This document shows, one piece after another, positions 48,649 to 57,323 of a DNA stretch of 64,000 bases (the first letter of the stretch is position 1; every line of letters begins with the position of its first letter). Location: contig NZ_SSSN01000003.1 in assembly GCF_004801905.1 (NCBI RefSeq), forward strand, positions 62,001-126,000. The letters are read 5' to 3'. Under the pieces are notes generated by a model that worked only from the letters and a program-made list of their open reading frames with translations, did not search any database and was not told where the DNA came from. The stretch comes from Orlajensenia flava (lineage in GTDB: Bacteria; Actinomycetota; Actinomycetes; Actinomycetales; Microbacteriaceae). A program made the translations under genes and the position numbers.

Positions 48649-49253
48649 GTAGGGTGGCAGACGTGGATGCAGACGGCTTCATCGTTCCGCCGCCGGGAAT
48701 CCTCGCGCCGCGCGAGGACCCGCACGAGGACTCCTCCACCGTCGAGCACCGCCCGTCGGTGAGGATCCCGACCGTGCCGTTCCCCACCGTCAAGCCGCCG
48801 TTCGCGACCGCCCAGCCCGCCACGCCGGCGGAGGCGCAGACGATCGAGCGACCGCCGGGAGCGGCTCCGGCGACCGAGCAGCCCGCGGCTCCGACCGCTC
48901 CCACCGCCACCGTGACCGCGCCGCGGCGATGGATGCTGCAGTTCGACGACGGCCAATCCATCCCCGTCGCCGGCACGCTGGTGATCGGCCGGAACCCCAC
49001 GGCCGACAGCGAGCATCCGGCGGCCGCGACCATCTCGGTCACGGACCCGCGACGGTCGGTGTCGAAGACCCACGCGGCCGTGGAACTCGACGGCGACGCA
49101 CTCGTCATCACCGACCTGCACTCGACCAACGGCGTCAGCGTCGGGGACGTGTACCTCGAGGCCGGAACACCCTTCCGCCTCGACGCCGACACCATCTTCC
49201 ACCTCGGCGAGTTCGCCGTGCGCGCGATCGTCAGCGCGCCGGTGCAGCGCTGA
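48645..49253 (+). CDS. FHA-domain protein
   Basis: This protein of about 202 residues has a Pro/Ala/Thr-rich disordered first half and a complete C-terminal FHA domain: LVIGRNPTADS, RRSVSKTHAAVEL and LHSTNGVSV, with phosphothreonine-contacting Arg, Ser and Asn. It closes the MoxR-DUF58-transglutaminase group. Two starts are plausible: GTG 48645, which overlaps the previous stop (GTGA), and GTG 48663, which follows TAGGGT (48650-48655) by 7 nt and would be leaderless. Both may be used. Confidence 0.87.
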   Translation: MSRVADVDADGFIVPPPGILAPREDPHEDSSTVEHRPSVRIPTVPFPTVKPPFATAQPATPAEAQTIERPPGAAPATEQPAAPTAPTATVTAPRRWMLQFDDGQSIPVAGTLVIGRNPTADSEHPAAATISVTDPRRSVSKTHAAVELDGDALVITDLHSTNGVSVGDVYLEAGTPFRLDADTIFHLGEFAVRAIVSAPVQR

Positions 49254-49272
49254 GCGTACGAGGGGCGGGTGG

Positions 49273-49278
49273 TAGTCT
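49273..49278 (+). promoter_or_regulatory. -10 box of the leu leader transcript
   Basis: TAGTCT ends 6 nt before the GTG that opens the leader peptide at 49285, so the leader is translated as a leaderless message. No good -35 is visible. Confidence 0.6.
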
Positions 49279-49284
49279 GAACGT

Positions 49285-49338
49285 GTGCAGCGCACCTTCC
49301 AACTTCTTCTTGGATGCCGCGACGAGACCTCGTTCTGA
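49285..49338 (+). CDS. Leucine-rich leader peptide of leuCD
   Basis: This 17-residue frame reads MQRTFQLLLGCRDETSF with three consecutive CTT leucine codons (49303-49311), a codon rarely used in this G/C-ending genome. It starts 6 nt after a -10 box and lies in front of leuC. The arrangement is that of an amino-acid attenuator: a leaderless peptide whose leucine codons stall ribosomes when leucyl-tRNA is scarce. Too short for any independent function. Confidence 0.72.
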   Translation: MQRTFQLLLGCRDETSF

Positions 49339-49358
49339 CAGGCCACCCTCGTCGCGGC
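49316..49358 (+). promoter_or_regulatory. Attenuator hairpin of the leu leader
   Basis: GCCGCGACGAG (49316-49326) pairs perfectly over 11 bp with CTCGTCGCGGC (49348-49358). The 5' arm begins only 4 nt after the last CTT codon, so a ribosome stalled there would cover it and stop the hairpin forming. The following GTTTCCC is T-poor, so it may act in transcription or translation. A 4-codon frame MKLE (49379-49393) then overlaps the leuC ATG. Confidence 0.6.
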
Positions 49359-49389
49359 GTTTCCCGTCGGCTGAGACCATGAAGCTGGA

Positions 49390-50874
49390 ATGACAGACGA
49401 AAGTGCTACGCAGATGACCGAGAACGACACCGCTCGCCCGCGCACCCTGGCCGAGAAGGTCTGGGATGCCCACCTCGTGAAAAAGGGCTCCGGCGGCGAG
49501 CCCGACCTGATCTACATCGACCTCCACCTCGTACACGAGGTCACCAGCCCCCAGGCCTTCGACGGGCTCAGGGCGGCCGGTCGTCCGGTGCGGCGCCCCG
49601 ACCTCACCATCGCGACGGAAGACCACAACACGCCGACGCTGGCCATCGACCGACCCATCGCCGACCTCACCAGCCGCACCCAGATCGAGACGCTCCGCAC
49701 GAACGCGCGCGAGTTCGGCGTCCGGCTGCACTCCCTCGGCGACATCGAACAGGGCATCGTGCACGTGGTCGGCCCGCAGCTCGGGCTCACGCAACCCGGC
49801 ATCACGGTCGTGTGCGGCGACTCCCACACCTCCACCCACGGCGCGTTCGGCGCCATGGCGTTCGGCATCGGCACGAGCGAGGTCGAGCACGTTCTCGCCA
49901 CGCAGACCCTGCCGCTCAAGCCGTTCAAGACGATGGCCATCACCGTCGACGGCGAGCTGCGCCCCGGCGTCACGGCCAAGGACATCATCCTCGCCGTGAT
50001 CGCCCGCATCGGCACCGGCGGCGGCCAGGGCTACGTGCTGGAGTACCGCGGCAGCGCCATCCGTGCCCTGTCGATGGATGGCCGCATGACCATCTGCAAC
50101 ATGTCGATCGAGGCCGGTGCGCGCGCAGGCATGGTCGCACCCGACCAGACCACCTTCGACTACCTCCACGGCCGCCCGCACGCGCCGAAGGGCGCCGACT
50201 GGGACGACGCCGTCGAGTACTGGAAAACCTTAGCGACGGATGACGGCGCCACCTTCGACGCCGAGGTCCTCATCGACGCCGCGGCGCTCGAGCCGTTCGT
50301 CACCTGGGGCACCAATCCGGGTCAGGGCGTGTCGCTCTCGGAGTCCGTGCCCGACCCGAGCTCCGTCGAGGATCTCAACGAGCGCGCGGCTGCCGAGCGG
50401 GCGCTCGAGTACATGGACCTCGCGGCGGGCACCCCCCTGAAGGACATCGCCGTCGACGCCGTGTTCATGGGCTCGTGCACCAACAGCCGCATCGAGGACC
50501 TCCGCGCGTTCGCGTCGATCGTCGCGGGCAGGAAAAAGGCGGATGGCGTGCGCGTCATGGTCGTTCCCGGTTCGGCGCGCGTGCGACTCGAAGCGGAGGC
50601 CGAGGGGCTCGACAAGGTGTTCACCGAGTTCGGTGCCGAGTGGCGCTTCGCCGGGTGCTCGATGTGCCTGGGCATGAATCCCGACCAGCTCGCGCCGGGG
50701 GAGCGGTGCGCGTCGACGTCGAACCGCAACTTCGAGGGGCGGCAGGGCAAGGGCGGTCGGACGCACTTGGTGTCTCCGCTCGTGGCTGCGGCCACCGCCA
50801 TCCGCGGCACGTTGTCCAGTCCATGGGACCTGCAGGCCGAGCCGGCGCCGATGGCGATGGGAGGGGCCCGCTGA
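49390..50874 (+). CDS. leuC: 3-isopropylmalate dehydratase, large subunit
   Basis: This aconitase-family subunit isomerises 2-isopropylmalate to 3-isopropylmalate with LeuD. The 494-residue protein has the [4Fe-4S] ligand cysteines in GSCTNSR and CSMCLGM, plus [14 protein letters not shown]. The start at 49390 is weakly supported by a Shine-Dalgarno, and the in-frame ATG at 49414 is an alternative; both give the conserved [11 protein letters not shown]. It is preceded by a leader peptide and attenuator instead of the divergent IclR-type regulator seen next to leuC in some actinobacteria. Its stop overlaps the leuD start (TGATG). Confidence 0.96.
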   Translation: MTDESATQMTENDTARPRTLAEKVWDAHLVKKGSGGEPDLIYIDLHLVHEVTSPQAFDGLRAAGRPVRRPDLTIATEDHNTPTLAIDRPIADLTSRTQIETLRTNAREFGVRLHSLGDIEQGIVHVVGPQLGLTQPGITVVCGDSHTSTHGAFGAMAFGIGTSEVEHVLATQTLPLKPFKTMAITVDGELRPGVTAKDIILAVIARIGTGGGQGYVLEYRGSAIRALSMDGRMTICNMSIEAGARAGMVAPDQTTFDYLHGRPHAPKGADWDDAVEYWKTLATDDGATFDAEVLIDAAALEPFVTWGTNPGQGVSLSESVPDPSSVEDLNERAAAERALEYMDLAAGTPLKDIAVDAVFMGSCTNSRIEDLRAFASIVAGRKKADGVRVMVVPGSARVRLEAEAEGLDKVFTEFGAEWRFAGCSMCLGMNPDQLAPGERCASTSNRNFEGRQGKGGRTHLVSPLVAAATAIRGTLSSPWDLQAEPAPMAMGGAR

Positions 50875-51494
50875 TGCAGAAGTTCGAGACCGTCACCGGG
50901 GTCGCCGTGCCGTTCCGACGCTCCAACGTCGACACCGACCAGATCATCCCGGCCGTGTACCTCAAGCGGGTCACGAAGACCGGCTTCGAGGATGCCCTGT
51001 TCGCCGGTTGGCGGCAGGATCCGGAGTTCATCCTCAACCAGCCCGCCTACGCGTCACCGCGCATCCTCGTCGCCGGACCCGACTTCGGCACCGGATCCTC
51101 GCGCGAGCACGCGGTGTGGGCTCTGCGCGACTACGGCTTCGACGTCGTGCTCAGCCCGCGGTTCGGCGACATCTTCCGCGGCAACTCGGGCAAGCAGGGC
51201 CTGCTCGCCGCCGAGGTCGCCGAGGACGACATCGAACGACTCTGGGCGGCGATCGAGGCGGAGCCGGGAATAGAGCTCACCGTCGATCTGGTTGCCAAGA
51301 CGGTGGCCGTCGGCGCGCTCTCCGTGGGCTTCGAGATCGACGATTACACTAAGTGGCGGCTTCTGGAGGGACTCGATGACATCGGGCTCACCCTTCAGGA
51401 CGAGGCGGGCATCGAGCGATTCGAGGCCGGTCGGGAGCACTGGAGGCCACGAACCCTCCCGGTGCAGAACGAAGAGACGTTGGAGAAGGCTTGA
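50874..51494 (+). CDS. leuD: 3-isopropylmalate dehydratase, small subunit
   Basis: This 206-residue subunit contains the swivel domain that completes the LeuCD active site. The family features [15 protein letters not shown] and the [14 protein letters not shown] loop are intact. The ATG at 50874 overlaps the leuC stop by one base and its stop overlaps the murA TTG start (TTGA), so leucine synthesis and peptidoglycan synthesis are physically joined. The C-terminal tail is rich in Glu/Arg and not conserved. Confidence 0.96.
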   Translation: MQKFETVTGVAVPFRRSNVDTDQIIPAVYLKRVTKTGFEDALFAGWRQDPEFILNQPAYASPRILVAGPDFGTGSSREHAVWALRDYGFDVVLSPRFGDIFRGNSGKQGLLAAEVAEDDIERLWAAIEAEPGIELTVDLVAKTVAVGALSVGFEIDDYTKWRLLEGLDDIGLTLQDEAGIERFEAGREHWRPRTLPVQNEETLEKA

Positions 51495-52861
51495 ACACGC
51501 TCGGTGAAGACGCCAGGAATCACGGTACGGCTGTGGGACTGCTCGGGGACAGCATCACCATCAGAGGCGGGAAGCCGCTGATCGGCCGCATCGAGCTGAA
51601 GGGCGCCAAGAACCTCGTCACCAAGGCGATGGTCGCCTCCCTCCTCGGCGAGACGCCGAGCGTGCTGAAGGACGTGCCCAACATCAGCGACGTCCGCATC
51701 GTGCGCGGCCTGCTCGAGGTGCACGGCGTCAACGTCGTCGAGGGCGTGGAAGAGGGCGAGCTCATCTTCGACCCGTCCAACGTCGAGAGCGCGCACTTCG
51801 CCGACATCGACGCCCACGCCGGGTCCAGCCGCATCCCGATCCTGTTCTGCGGACCGTTGCTGCACCGGCTCGGCGAGGCCTTCATCCCCGACCTCGGCGG
51901 CTGCCGCATCGGCGACCGCCCCATCGACTACCACCTGGATGTCCTGCGCAACTTCGGCGCCGTCGTCGAGAAGCTGCCGAGCGGCATCCGCATGTCGGCC
52001 CCCAACGGACTCAAGGGCGCAAAGCTCGAGCTGCCATACCCGAGCGTCGGAGCGACCGAGCAGGTGCTGCTGACCGCCGTGCGCGCCGAGGGCATCACGG
52101 AGCTCAAGGGTGCCGCCATCGAGCCCGAGATCATGGATCTCATCAATATCCTCCAGAAGATGGGTGCCGTCATCACCGTCGACACCGACCGGGTCATCCG
52201 CATCGAGGGCGTCGACCGGCTCGAGGGCTACACCCACCGCGCGCTGTTCGACCGCAACGAGGCAGCCAGTTGGGCGGCAGCGGCACTCGCGACCGAGGGC
52301 GACATCTTCGTCGGCGGTGCTCGTCAGGGCGAGCTGCTCACGTTCCTCAACGTCTACCGCAAGGTCGGCGGGCAGTTCGAGATCCACGACGACGGCATCC
52401 GTTTCTGGCACCCCGGCACCCCGCTCAACCCCGTATTCATCGAGACGGATGTGCACCCCGGCTTCATGACGGACTGGCAGCAGCCGCTCGTGGTCGCGCT
52501 CACGAAGGCGTCCGGAGTCTCGATCGTGCACGAGACCGTCTACGAGCAGCGATTCGGCTTCGTCGACGCACTTGTCGACATGGGTGCGACGATCCAGGTG
52601 CACAAGGACTGCCTGGGCGGTCAGGCCTGCCGGTTCGGCCAGCGCAACTTCAACCACTCGGCGGTCATCGTCGGGCCGACCCGGTTGCACGGCGCTGACA
52701 TCGAGGTGCCCGACCTGCGCGGCGGTTTCAGCCACCTCATCGCAGCGCTGAGCGCCGAGGGCACGTCGACGGTGTCGAACGTGGGCATCATCGCCCGCGG
52801 CTACGAGAACTTCATCACCAAGCTGCGTCTGCTCGGGGCCGACTTCTCCACCGAGGATTAG
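51491..52861 (+). CDS. murA: UDP-N-acetylglucosamine 1-carboxyvinyltransferase
   Basis: This enzyme transfers enolpyruvate from PEP to UDP-GlcNAc, the first committed step of peptidoglycan synthesis and the target of fosfomycin. The 456-residue protein has [16 protein letters not shown] near residue 36 and the loop cysteine in [15 protein letters not shown], so it is expected to be fosfomycin-sensitive by that criterion. The TTG start at 51491 overlaps the leuD stop (TTGA), with GGAGAAGG just upstream. It is followed 5 nt later by plsC. Confidence 0.95.
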   Translation: MNTLGEDARNHGTAVGLLGDSITIRGGKPLIGRIELKGAKNLVTKAMVASLLGETPSVLKDVPNISDVRIVRGLLEVHGVNVVEGVEEGELIFDPSNVESAHFADIDAHAGSSRIPILFCGPLLHRLGEAFIPDLGGCRIGDRPIDYHLDVLRNFGAVVEKLPSGIRMSAPNGLKGAKLELPYPSVGATEQVLLTAVRAEGITELKGAAIEPEIMDLINILQKMGAVITVDTDRVIRIEGVDRLEGYTHRALFDRNEAASWAAAALATEGDIFVGGARQGELLTFLNVYRKVGGQFEIHDDGIRFWHPGTPLNPVFIETDVHPGFMTDWQQPLVVALTKASGVSIVHETVYEQRFGFVDALVDMGATIQVHKDCLGGQACRFGQRNFNHSAVIVGPTRLHGADIEVPDLRGGFSHLIAALSAEGTSTVSNVGIIARGYENFITKLRLLGADFSTED

Positions 52862-52866
52862 GCCGG

Positions 52867-53628
52867 ATGAGTTCCAGCGCGAAGCGGCGCGATCACAGCG
52901 AGACGCGCACGCCATCGGTGTTCTGGCTGCTCGCGTCCGTCGTGCTGCCCATCCTGAACCTCTCGGCGAAGTACCGGTTCCACAACCCGGAGAAGCTCCC
53001 GGACACCGGGGCGTACGTCTTGGCGCCCAATCACTACAGCGAGATCGACCCGATCATCGTGGCGGTCGGCGCGTACAAGCTCGGTCGGCTGCCGCGGTTC
53101 CTCGCTAAAGCGTCGCTCTTCCACGTGCCGATCGTCGGTGCGGCCATGCGGTCGTCTGGCCAGATCCCCGTGGAGCGGTCCGGTCATAACGGCCACCAGG
53201 CCGTCAAGGCGGCGGAGGAGCTGGTCGAGAAGGGCCGCCTCGTCATCGTCTATCCCGAGGGCTCCCTCACGCGGGATCCCGACCTGTGGCCGATGCGCGG
53301 CAAGACGGGAGCGGTGCGCATCGCCCTCGAACGCGGCATCCCGGTCATCCCGTGCGCTCATTGGGGTACGCAGGCGATCATGCCGCGCTACTCCAAGAAG
53401 ATCACCCTGTTCCGTCGCAAGCCCGTCGACCTCATCTTCGGGGACCCCGTGGACCTCGATCGCTTCCGCGGACGAGGACTCGAGCCGGCGCTGCTCGTCG
53501 AGGCCACCGACGTCGTCATGGCCGCCATCTCGGAGTTGCTCGCCCAACTGCGCGGTGAACCGGCGCCCGCGGAGCGTTGGAATCCCTCGGTGCGCGGTCA
53601 GACCGAGACGGGTCGCTTCGATGGCTAA
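52867..53628 (+). CDS. 1-acyl-sn-glycerol-3-phosphate acyltransferase (PlsC family)
   Basis: This 253-residue membrane-associated acyltransferase builds phosphatidic acid from lysophosphatidic acid. Motif I NHYSEID near residue 54, VPIVGAAMRSSGQIPVERS in motif II and YPEGSLTRD in motif III are present, and a hydrophobic segment follows the N-terminus. The ATG at 52867 is 5 nt from the murA stop. gpsA begins inside its end (8-nt overlap). Acyl donor specificity cannot be read from sequence. Confidence 0.92.
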   Translation: MSSSAKRRDHSETRTPSVFWLLASVVLPILNLSAKYRFHNPEKLPDTGAYVLAPNHYSEIDPIIVAVGAYKLGRLPRFLAKASLFHVPIVGAAMRSSGQIPVERSGHNGHQAVKAAEELVEKGRLVIVYPEGSLTRDPDLWPMRGKTGAVRIALERGIPVIPCAHWGTQAIMPRYSKKITLFRRKPVDLIFGDPVDLDRFRGRGLEPALLVEATDVVMAAISELLAQLRGEPAPAERWNPSVRGQTETGRFDG

Positions 53629-54751
53629 GCCCGTCGTGGCGCCCCGCACGCGCGTCGCGGTGCTCGGCGCGGGAAGCTGGGGCACGACCTTCGCCAAGAT
53701 CCTCGCGGATGGCGGCGCCGACGTGATGATCTGGGCACGGCGCCCCGAGTTGGCTCGCGAGATCCAGGAGGCCAAGCGCAACAGCGACTACCTTCCCGGC
53801 ATCAACCTCCCGTTGAGCCTTCGGTCCACGGCGAGGCTCGAGCTCGCCCTGCTCGGCGCCGAACAGGTCTTCGTCGCCGTGCCGAGCCAGTCGCTGCGGG
53901 CGACCCTCACGGCTGCCGAGCCGTACCTCGGCAGTGAGGCGATCGTCGTCTCCCTCATGAAGGGTGTCGAGAAGGGCACCGACCTGCGCATGAGCGAGGT
54001 CATCGCGCAGACCCTGCCCATCCCGGATGAGCGCATCGCCGTGGTGTCCGGTCCCAACCTCGCCCTCGAGATCGCCAAGCAGCAGCCGACGGCGGCCGTG
54101 GTCTCCTCGACGAGCCTCGAGACCGCGCAACGCGTTGCGGTGCTCTCGCGCGCCCCCTACTTCCGCACCTTCGTCAACACCGACGTGATCGGCACGGAGT
54201 TCGGCGGGGTGCTGAAGAACCTCATCGCCGTGGCGATCGGCATCGTCGACGGCGTCGGCTACGGCGAGAACACCAAGGCGTCCATCATCACGCGCGGGCT
54301 CGCCGAGATGACGGACTTCGCGGTCGCCCACGGCGCGCAGGTCGAGACCCTGTCGGGACTGGCTGGTCTCGGCGACCTCATCGCCACCTGCCAGTCGCCG
54401 CTCTCCCGCAACAACACGGCTGGCCGCCTGCTCGGCCAGGGCTTCACCTTGACCGACGTGGTGAAGCAGATGAACCAGACCACCGAGGGGCTGGCATCCG
54501 TCGCGCCGGTGCTCGAACTGGCCAAGGCGAAGGGCGTCGAGATGCCCATCGTCGAGCAGGTGCGCCAGGTGCTGGATGGCACGCTCAAGCCGCGGGACAT
54601 GGCGCCGCACCTCACGACCGATTCCGACGAGCCTCAGGGCGAGAGGAGCCTCGATGACCGTTCCAACCAGGGTGGCGCTGCTGTTTGGCGGTCGATCAAG
54701 CGAGCATTCGATCAGCTGCGCGACGGCGGGCGGGGTTCTCTCCGCGATTGA
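53621..54751 (+). CDS. gpsA: Glycerol-3-phosphate dehydrogenase [NAD(P)+]
   Basis: This enzyme makes glycerol-3-phosphate for phospholipids. The 376-residue protein has the N-terminal Rossmann motif VLGAGSWGTTFA, the SGPNLALEIA segment and the catalytic GGVLKNLIAVAIGIVDG region. The last 40 or so residues after APHLTTD are basic and not typical of GpsA; they arise because the frame continues 98 nt past the ddl start. Either this tail is real or the functional protein ends near 54630. The ATG at 53621 overlaps plsC by 8 nt. Confidence 0.93.
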   Translation: MAKPVVAPRTRVAVLGAGSWGTTFAKILADGGADVMIWARRPELAREIQEAKRNSDYLPGINLPLSLRSTARLELALLGAEQVFVAVPSQSLRATLTAAEPYLGSEAIVVSLMKGVEKGTDLRMSEVIAQTLPIPDERIAVVSGPNLALEIAKQQPTAAVVSSTSLETAQRVAVLSRAPYFRTFVNTDVIGTEFGGVLKNLIAVAIGIVDGVGYGENTKASIITRGLAEMTDFAVAHGAQVETLSGLAGLGDLIATCQSPLSRNNTAGRLLGQGFTLTDVVKQMNQTTEGLASVAPVLELAKAKGVEMPIVEQVRQVLDGTLKPRDMAPHLTTDSDEPQGERSLDDRSNQGGAAVWRSIKRAFDQLRDGGRGSLRD

Positions 54752-55757
54752 CCGCGACGCGTTCGAGGTCGTCCCGATCGGCATCACCCGGGACGGTGCA
54801 TTCGTGCTCGAGGTCGACGATCCGGCGCGGTTCGCGCTCGATCCCGACGACCTCCCCGAGGTGATCGACAACGGCACCCGGGTGGCGTGGCCGCAGAGCG
54901 CCCGCTCCCGCGAGATCACGGTGACGGATGCCGACGGCAGCGTGCGATCGCTCGGGGAGATCGACGTGGTGTTCCCCATCCTGCACGGACCGTTCGGCGA
55001 GGACGGCACCATCCAGGGGTTGCTCGAACTGGTCGGGCTTCCCTACGTGGGTTCGGGCGTGCTGGCCAGCTCGCTCGGCATGGACAAGCACTTCACCAAG
55101 ACCGTCCTCGAGCACGCGGGCATCGCCGTCGCGCCGTGGCGCACGGTCACGGCGGTCGACTGGGTCGCCGATCCGCAGGGAGTCGCGTCGGCGCTGGACG
55201 CCCTCGGCCTGCCCGCCTTCGTCAAGCCCGCGCGCGCCGGCTCGAGCGTCGGGGTGTCGAAGGTGACTGACCCGTCGCAGCTGAACGAGGCTCTCGCCGT
55301 CGCATTCGCCGAGGACGATAAGGTGCTCATCGAAGCGGCCGTTGCGGGCCGCGAAGTGGAGATCGGCGTCCTCGGTGCGCGAGCAGGCGAGCGCGCACGG
55401 GCATCGACGGCGGCCGGTGAAGTGGTGATGACCGACCGGGCGTTCTACGACTTCGAGGCCAAGTACCTCGGCGCGTCCGGGGTGGAGCTGGTCTGCCCGG
55501 CCGACCTGACCGACGACCGGCTCGCGGAGATGCAGGACCTCGCCATCCGTGCGTTCGAGGCCATCGGCGCCGAAGGACTCGCGCGGGTCGACTTCTTCCT
55601 CACCGATTCCGGCTTCGTCGTCAACGAACTCAACACCATGCCGGGGTTCACGCCGATCTCGATGTTCCCGACCTGCTGGATCGCCTCGGGGATGAGCTAC
55701 CCCCAGCTGATCACGGAACTCATCGAACTCGGCATCGCTCGGGGCGCGCGCGCCTGA
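54654..55757 (+). CDS. ddl: D-alanine--D-alanine ligase
   Basis: This ATP-grasp enzyme joins two D-alanines for peptidoglycan precursors. The 367-residue protein has the N-terminal substrate motif VALLFGGRSSEHSISC, the ATP-binding FVKPARAGSSVGVSKV loop and the C-terminal NELNTMPGFTPISMFP. The ATG at 54654 has GAGAGGAG upstream and lies inside the gpsA 3' end, giving a 98-nt out-of-frame overlap. Together with murA and plsC/gpsA it forms an envelope-precursor operon downstream of leuCD. Confidence 0.95.
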   Translation: MTVPTRVALLFGGRSSEHSISCATAGGVLSAIDRDAFEVVPIGITRDGAFVLEVDDPARFALDPDDLPEVIDNGTRVAWPQSARSREITVTDADGSVRSLGEIDVVFPILHGPFGEDGTIQGLLELVGLPYVGSGVLASSLGMDKHFTKTVLEHAGIAVAPWRTVTAVDWVADPQGVASALDALGLPAFVKPARAGSSVGVSKVTDPSQLNEALAVAFAEDDKVLIEAAVAGREVEIGVLGARAGERARASTAAGEVVMTDRAFYDFEAKYLGASGVELVCPADLTDDRLAEMQDLAIRAFEAIGAEGLARVDFFLTDSGFVVNELNTMPGFTPISMFPTCWIASGMSYPQLITELIELGIARGARA

Positions 55758-55787
55758 TCGGCTCGCCGTCCCCCTCCGGCGGGGTGC

Positions 55788-56297
55788 TCAGCCGGCTGGT
55801 GTCGGCGTGCTGGTCGGTTCCGGCACGTCGCTGACGTCGGTGCACTGGTTCTTCGCGGGGATGGCGCTGACGGCCGAGGCGAGGTCGGCGAGCGTGGTCG
55901 AACCGCTGACGGTGTCGTAGTCGAGAATCACCTCGACCGCCGGCGTCCTGCCGAACGTGGTGAATCGATACCGGGGAGCGTTCGAGTCGTCCTCGACCCA
56001 GTCGACCCCGTTGACGCTCACGCACGGGTCGGTCGTCGGCCCGGGAGACGGCACGCCGCATCTCAGCAGGACGGCCGCCGGGTCTCCCCACGCCCCCGTT
56101 CCCTGAGCGCCGGTCTCGCGCTCCGGCAGGTCGGCGACAGTCTGGGGGAGTCGCACCACGACCGAGGCGCAATCCGTCGATGCGGCGTTCTTCGCCGGGT
56201 CGAGGGAGACGGTGGATGCGCAACCGGCGAGGATCACGGCGAGGCCGGCGAGCGCAGCGGCGAGTTCGGCCGCACGGGCCGTGGAACGGAGGGACAT
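55788..56297 (-). CDS. DUF3515-family secreted lipoprotein
   Basis: This 169-residue protein starts with a signal peptide ending in the lipobox LAGC (cysteine near residue 26), so it is a predicted lipoprotein. The mature part holds a conserved Cys pair (STDCASVV...LRCGV...DPCVSVNG) and ends in a Thr/Pro-rich tail, matching DUF3515. The ATG at 56297 follows TAGCCT (56305-56310 on the minus strand) by 7 nt, a leaderless pattern. The promoter shares two bases with that of thiL. Function is unknown. Confidence 0.88.
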   Translation of the reverse strand: MSLRSTARAAELAAALAGLAVILAGCASTVSLDPAKNAASTDCASVVVRLPQTVADLPERETGAQGTGAWGDPAAVLLRCGVPSPGPTTDPCVSVNGVDWVEDDSNAPRYRFTTFGRTPAVEVILDYDTVSGSTTLADLASAVSAIPAKNQCTDVSDVPEPTSTPTPAG

Positions 56298-56304
56298 CGC
56301 CTTC

Positions 56305-56314
56305 AGGCTAGCGT
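56305..56314. promoter_or_regulatory. Composite bidirectional -10 element AGGCTAGCGT
   Basis: On the plus strand TAGCGT (56309-56314) ends 7 nt before the thiL GTG; on the minus strand TAGCCT (56305-56310) ends 7 nt before the DUF3515 ATG. The two -10 boxes overlap by the central TA, so both divergent genes start from one symmetric decamer. Confidence 0.65.
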
Positions 56315-56321
56315 GTGATGA

Positions 56322-57323
56322 GTGAACGACGCTGAGAACCGGCACGATCCGGACACGCTCACCGCGGTGAGCGAGACCGCGGTGCTCCAGCGGCTGTTTC
56401 CGCGGCTGCCGGCGGCTGATGGTGCGCTCATCGGACCCGGCGACGACGCTGCCGTCCTCGCCGCTCCCGACGGGCGGTTCGTCGTGACGACGGACATGAT
56501 GATCCACGGACCGGACTTCCGGCTGGCCTGGTCATCGCCGTTCGAGTTGGGGTGGAAGGCGGCAGCGACCAACCTCTCCGACGTGGCGGCCATGGGTGCT
56601 GCTCCCACCGCGCTCGTCGTGGCCATCGCGGCCCCGGGCGACACCGAGGTGACCACCTTCGAGGGGATCGCGGATGGACTCCGGGAGGCGTGTCTCGCCC
56701 TCGCGCCCGGCTGCGGCGTCGTCGGCGGCGACCTGTCCGTCTCCTCGACGATGACCATCGCCGTCACGGCGTTCGGCGACCTCGGAGGGCGGCGTCCCGT
56801 GCTGCGGTCGGGCGCCCGGCCGGGTGACGTGGTCGCGCATGCGGGAGCGCTCGGTGAGGCCGCCGCCGGCCTGGCGCTGCTGTTCGCCGACGCCGTCGAT
56901 GCCGACGGCGAGCCGGATGCCGGGCGGGCGGCCGCGGCGCGCATCCGTCATCCGCGACTCATCGAGGCGCAGTTGCGTCCCCGGCCGCCCATCGCCGCCG
57001 GGACCCTGGCGGCCGATGCTGGTGCCACCGCGATGCTCGACGTGTCCGACGGTCTGGCGTTCGATGCCGCACGCATCGCCCGGGCGAGCGGAGTCGGCAT
57101 CGACCTCGACGCTCAGGCGCTCGGAATCGACGTCGAGCGGGCGCTCGGCGGCGGCGAGGACCACGGGCTGCTGGCCACGTTCCCGCCGGACGCGGAGCTC
57201 CCCGCGGTGTTCCGGGTGATCGGTCGCGTCACAGCGGGTGCCGGGACGCTCTTCGTCGACGGCGTCGAGCACACGCCGGTGGGCTGGGATCCCTACGCCG
57301 GCTGGGACGGCGTGGCCGGCTGA
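56322..57323 (+). CDS. thiL: Thiamine-monophosphate kinase
   Basis: This ATP-dependent enzyme phosphorylates thiamine monophosphate to the coenzyme thiamine diphosphate. The 333-residue protein has the N-terminal IGPGDDAAVLAAPDGR metal/nucleotide motif, TDMMIHGPDFR, and the central GGDLSVSSTM. The start GTG at 56322 is the only start compatible with TAGCGT 7 nt upstream; the ATG at 56318 stops after five codons. Its 3' end overlaps the rsmD 3' end by about 31 bp on the opposite strand. Confidence 0.93.
   Translation: MNDAENRHDPDTLTAVSETAVLQRLFPRLPAADGALIGPGDDAAVLAAPDGRFVVTTDMMIHGPDFRLAWSSPFELGWKAAATNLSDVAAMGAAPTALVVAIAAPGDTEVTTFEGIADGLREACLALAPGCGVVGGDLSVSSTMTIAVTAFGDLGGRRPVLRSGARPGDVVAHAGALGEAAAGLALLFADAVDADGEPDAGRAAAARIRHPRLIEAQLRPRPPIAAGTLAADAGATAMLDVSDGLAFDAARIARASGVGIDLDAQALGIDVERALGGGEDHGLLATFPPDAELPAVFRVIGRVTAGAGTLFVDGVEHTPVGWDPYAGWDGVAG

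Noticed and set aside
55757-55790. CCCC-TCCGGC-GGGG hairpin between ddl and DUF3515 as a terminator
   Set aside because: A 4-bp GC stem without T-run is too weak to call; retained only as a possibility.
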